From: Rhodobacterales bacterium 34-62-10
Lineage (GTDB): Bacteria; Pseudomonadota; Alphaproteobacteria; Rhodobacterales; Rhodobacteraceae
Assembly: GCA_002282555.1 (NCBI GenBank)
Contig: NCJR01000082.1
Location: 1 to 7,737 of the forward strand
DNA: 7,737 nucleotides
Direction: 5' to 3'
The notes beneath the pieces are model-generated. The model was not told the origin of the DNA and did not search any database. It saw nothing but the letters and a program-made list of their open reading frames with translations. Made by a program: the position numbers and the translations under genes. Positions 6,040 through 7,737 of the stretch are shown in pieces (the first letter of the stretch is position 1; every line of letters begins with the position of its first letter).

Positions 6040-7035
6040 ATGAAACTGATCCTGCACATAGGTATGGGCAAAACGGGAACAAGCTCGATTCAAGCTGCGC
6101 TGCGCACAAGTGGCAAGGAACTTGCAGAGCAACGCGCGCATTACCTTGGTATGTGGTTCGAGTTTATAGACCCGGCTTACGGCGGTTTCTCAGGATCGCA
6201 TAATTTCTTTCGGCTTGATCAGGCCGCGCAAGAAAGTGCTGCCCGTGGCATGGTTGATCATTTGAAGGTTTTGAAAGAAAAAAACGGAACCGAGACGTTC
6301 ATCCTTTCAAATGAATCCATTTTTGGCAATGTATCCAATCTTAAGTTCTTCATAAAAGAACTTGGTCAAACCGTAGACCTTTCCTTGTTGGCGTATGTTC
6401 GAAACCCATACCAATGGCTTCCATCGGCATTCACGCAATGGGGCCTATACCACAAGACACGACCCGGACCTTTGAAGCCTTTTCAGGAAAGGGCACAGGA
6501 TTTGGTGGAAACCTACTCCTGTCTGATCCCCTGGATTGAAGGTCATGGTGATAAACTGACGGTCCGCAATCATGACACATCTATTGACGTTGTCGCAGAT
6601 TTCTCACGTGTTTGTGGCGTCGATCTTAAACCCTTGGCGACGCGGGTGCTCGAACGGTCCGAACCCGCTGAAATCCTGCTTCGCGCGGCATTCAATGACC
6701 GTCATAGCGGTGAAGTGCACCCTGATCGCTTCAACAATCTGGTCATGCAAAATCGGCAACCTGTCAAACGCTTGACGGAGCTATCGGCACTTTGTTTCGA
6801 ACATGATGACCTTGCCGATATCGTGACGAGCAAGACCCCCCTCTTCGAAGACATCCGAGATCGCCTTGGGCCAGATTTTGACTTTCTCTCGAAGCCATCC
6901 CCAGCGAAGGCCGCTCCCGATCAGGCTGATCTGCAACGCCGTTTAATCGACTATCTTGTGGAAATCACGTTTCAGCAAGCTGAGCGCATAAAAAAGCTCG
7001 AAATCCAGATGCAAGATTTGACAAAGGAAAATTGA
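6040..7035 (+). CDS. Sulfotransferase-like (PAPS-dependent) protein with C-terminal coiled coil
   Basis: It is predicted to move sulfate from PAPS to a carbohydrate or other hydroxyl; the substrate is unknown. The 331 residues open with a 5'-phosphosulfate-binding P-loop, 'LHIGMGKTGTSSIQAALR' (5-22, Lys11), as in bacterial sulfotransferases. 'ILSNESIFG' (88-96) sits where these proteins carry a conserved S-S/N-E motif. 'LLAYVRNPYQWLPSAFTQW' (116-134, Arg121 and Ser129) fits the 3'-phosphate-binding motif. Residues about 303-330 ('AERIKKLEIQMQDLTKEN' at the end) predict a short charged coiled coil, perhaps for oligomerisation. ATG 6040 is chosen because AGAGGG at 6024-6029 precedes it by 10 bases and the P-loop then begins near residue 5; an in-frame TTG at 6004 lies inside the upstream gene. 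It starts 7 bases after the glycosyltransferase stop, so it is co-transcribed. It is far richer in A/T than its neighbours (44 G/C in 120 bases at 6241-6360), a sign of separate origin. Confidence 0.82.
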   Translation: MKLILHIGMGKTGTSSIQAALRTSGKELAEQRAHYLGMWFEFIDPAYGGFSGSHNFFRLDQAAQESAARGMVDHLKVLKEKNGTETFILSNESIFGNVSNLKFFIKELGQTVDLSLLAYVRNPYQWLPSAFTQWGLYHKTRPGPLKPFQERAQDLVETYSCLIPWIEGHGDKLTVRNHDTSIDVVADFSRVCGVDLKPLATRVLERSEPAEILLRAAFNDRHSGEVHPDRFNNLVMQNRQPVKRLTELSALCFEHDDLADIVTSKTPLFEDIRDRLGPDFDFLSKPSPAKAAPDQADLQRRLIDYLVEITFQQAERIKKLEIQMQDLTKEN

Positions 7036-7092
7036 CCAATCTTTCATCGCAAATTCTTTGACTGCATCACTATGTCCAACCCGAAATATCGA

Positions 7093-7122
7093 CGCAAGCG
7101 GACAGTGCATGCAGCCGCTGCG
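7093..7122 (+). terminator. Candidate hairpin terminator after the glycan cassette
   Basis: CGCAAGCGG (7093-7101) pairs with CCGCTGCG (7115-7122) to make 8 base pairs with one bulged A at 7096 and a 13-base loop. It is followed by TCCTCTCT (7123-7130), a pyrimidine-rich but not T-only tract. It lies 57 bases after the sulfotransferase stop, a sensible place to end the rightward transcript. The lack of a clean T-run makes it a weak Rho-independent terminator at best. Confidence 0.35.
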
Positions 7123-7150
7123 TCCTCTCTGCGCAAGTCGGCAAAGGTTG

Positions 7151-7167
7151 AAAAATCCCTGACAGGG
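7151..7167 (-). terminator. Possible weak terminator for the AraC-family gene
   Basis: Read on the minus strand, CCCTGTCAGGG (7167-7157) is followed by ATTTTT (7156-7151). As RNA this gives a short G/C stem of 4-5 pairs with a tiny loop and then a U5 tract. It is 121 bases past the AraC-family stop. The stem is short for a terminator, so confidence is low. Confidence 0.3.
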
Positions 7168-7216
7168 CGGACGATGTGTCCAAGGGCGTTTCGTTGATTC
7201 CAAAGGGTTTTTTTCG

Positions 7217-7233
7217 TGTCCCACCGTGGGACA
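7217..7233. repeat. Perfect 17-base dyad TGTCCCAC-C-GTGGGACA
   Basis: Two perfect 8-base half-sites face each other around a single C, next to a T7 run at 7208-7214. The T-run lies before the dyad on the plus strand, and on the minus strand it reads as A's, so neither direction gives a hairpin followed by U's. It fits a protein-binding operator or a transcript-end hairpin without a U-tract. It is 55 bases from the AraC-family stop codon. Confidence 0.5.
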
Positions 7234-7287
7234 TCGCGGCGGGCAGAGAATGCGGCGCGGTCGGCCCCCTCATTCCAGCCGCCCGCG

Positions 7288-7737
7288 TCACGGCCAGTCC
7301 GCATAGGACCGGGTCACCCGCGCCCCCGCCTGCGTGCCGCTGCCCCGCACCGCACGGCGCCAAGCTCCGGGCCGGACCCCATGCAGCGCCTTGAAGAAGT
7401 TGCTGAACTGCGCCGCCGACCGAAACCCAAGGAATTCCGCGATCTGCTCCAGCGTCATCGACGACCGCTCCAGCAACACCTGCGCCTCGAAGCCCAGCCT
7501 TTCATGGATCAGGCGCAGCGGCGACTTGCCCAGCATGCGCCGGCAGATATCGTGCAACCGGTCCCCCGACATGTTCAACGCCGCCGCATGCCGCGCCACG
7601 CTCCACCGGTCGCGGAAATGCGTCTCGACCGACTGGCGGAACTGTTGCAGGATCAGGGAACTGCTGCCCCCCGCCTTGCGCAGATCGTCAGGCCGCATCA
7701 GCACGCGCAGCGTGGTTGCCGCATCGCGCAGCAACTG
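7288..7737 (-). CDS. AraC-family transcriptional regulator (C-terminal part; N-terminus outside the window)
   Basis: The visible 149 residues contain the AraC/XylS DNA-binding domain, and the frame stays open to the window edge, so the sensor domain and true start are missing. The TTG at 7734 is not a supported start. The first helix-turn-helix is at visible residues about 44-67 ('WSVARHAAALNMSGDRL'). The second is at about 94-118 ('MTLEQIAEFLGFRSAAQFSN'), followed by the family's closing signature 'ALHGVRPGAWRR' (117-128). A short basic tail follows. AraC-family proteins usually activate nearby genes in response to a small molecule; neither signal nor target can be read here. It converges on the glycan cassette, so it is not in that operon. 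Its high G/C codon use matches the thi operon, not the sulfotransferase-like gene. Confidence 0.9.
   Translation of the reverse strand, partial: QLLRDAATTLRVLMRPDDLRKAGGSSSLILQQFRQSVETHFRDRWSVARHAAALNMSGDRLHDICRRMLGKSPLRLIHERLGFEAQVLLERSSMTLEQIAEFLGFRSAAQFSNFFKALHGVRPGAWRRAVRGSGTQAGARVTRSYADWP

Larger units (their letters stand above)
7036..7287. other. Convergent intergenic region, no convincing gene
   Basis: This 252-base stretch lies between the rightward sulfotransferase-like gene and the leftward AraC-family gene. Its left part is A/T-richer like the gene before it, and its right part rises to high G/C. A 41-codon frame at 7072-7197 (MSNPKYRRKR...) has no Shine-Dalgarno and no recognisable domain. 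The stretch holds three inverted repeats, listed separately, and a T7 run at 7208-7214. Confidence 0.7.

Noticed and set aside
7072..7197. 41-codon basic open frame in the convergent spacer
   Set aside because: It has no Shine-Dalgarno and no known domain, and it overlaps two inverted repeats; probably chance.

Overview
The window is high-GC bacterial DNA, most likely from an alphaproteobacterium and plausibly Rhodobacteraceae (Roseobacter type). This rests on the strong G/C third-position bias of most genes, the thiY-tenA-thiZ-thiX gene order and the style of the glycan genes. The genus cannot be fixed from the sequence alone. Both window edges cut through genes.

Bases 1-2853 (+ strand) hold a tightly packed thiamine-pyrimidine salvage operon. 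It contains the C-terminal three quarters or so of a ThiY-like substrate-binding protein, TenA (aminopyrimidine aminohydrolase/thiaminase II), a ThiZ-like ABC ATPase and a ThiX-like permease. Each junction is a 4-base ATGA stop/start overlap, so the four genes are probably translationally coupled. Together they would import a degraded thiamine pyrimidine such as formylaminopyrimidine and hydrolyse it to HMP for thiamine synthesis. Any TPP riboswitch would lie upstream of the window.

Bases 2854-2994 are a short spacer with a candidate promoter. Bases 2995-7035 (+ strand) form a second, three-gene transcription unit. It has an unrecognised protein of about 156 residues, an 856-residue protein joining two glycan-associated repeats, a GT4-type glycosyltransferase and an RgpF-like domain, and a PAPS-type sulfotransferase-like protein with a coiled-coil tail. 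The first two genes overlap by ATGA and the third follows after 7 bases. The inferred role is assembly and sulfation of a surface glycan. Base composition falls along this unit: 48 of 60 G/C at 3481-3540, but only 44 of 120 at 6241-6360, inside the sulfotransferase-like gene. This suggests a mosaic or recently acquired cassette.

Bases 7036-7287 are a convergent intergenic region with a bulged hairpin after the sulfotransferase-like gene, a possible weak terminator for the opposite strand, and a perfect 17-base dyad. Bases 7288-7737 (- strand) encode the DNA-binding C-terminal half of an AraC-family regulator whose N-terminus lies outside the window.

The part most likely to be new is the 2995-7035 cassette, above all its unrecognised first protein. 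No CRISPR array, tRNA, rRNA or insertion sequence was seen.
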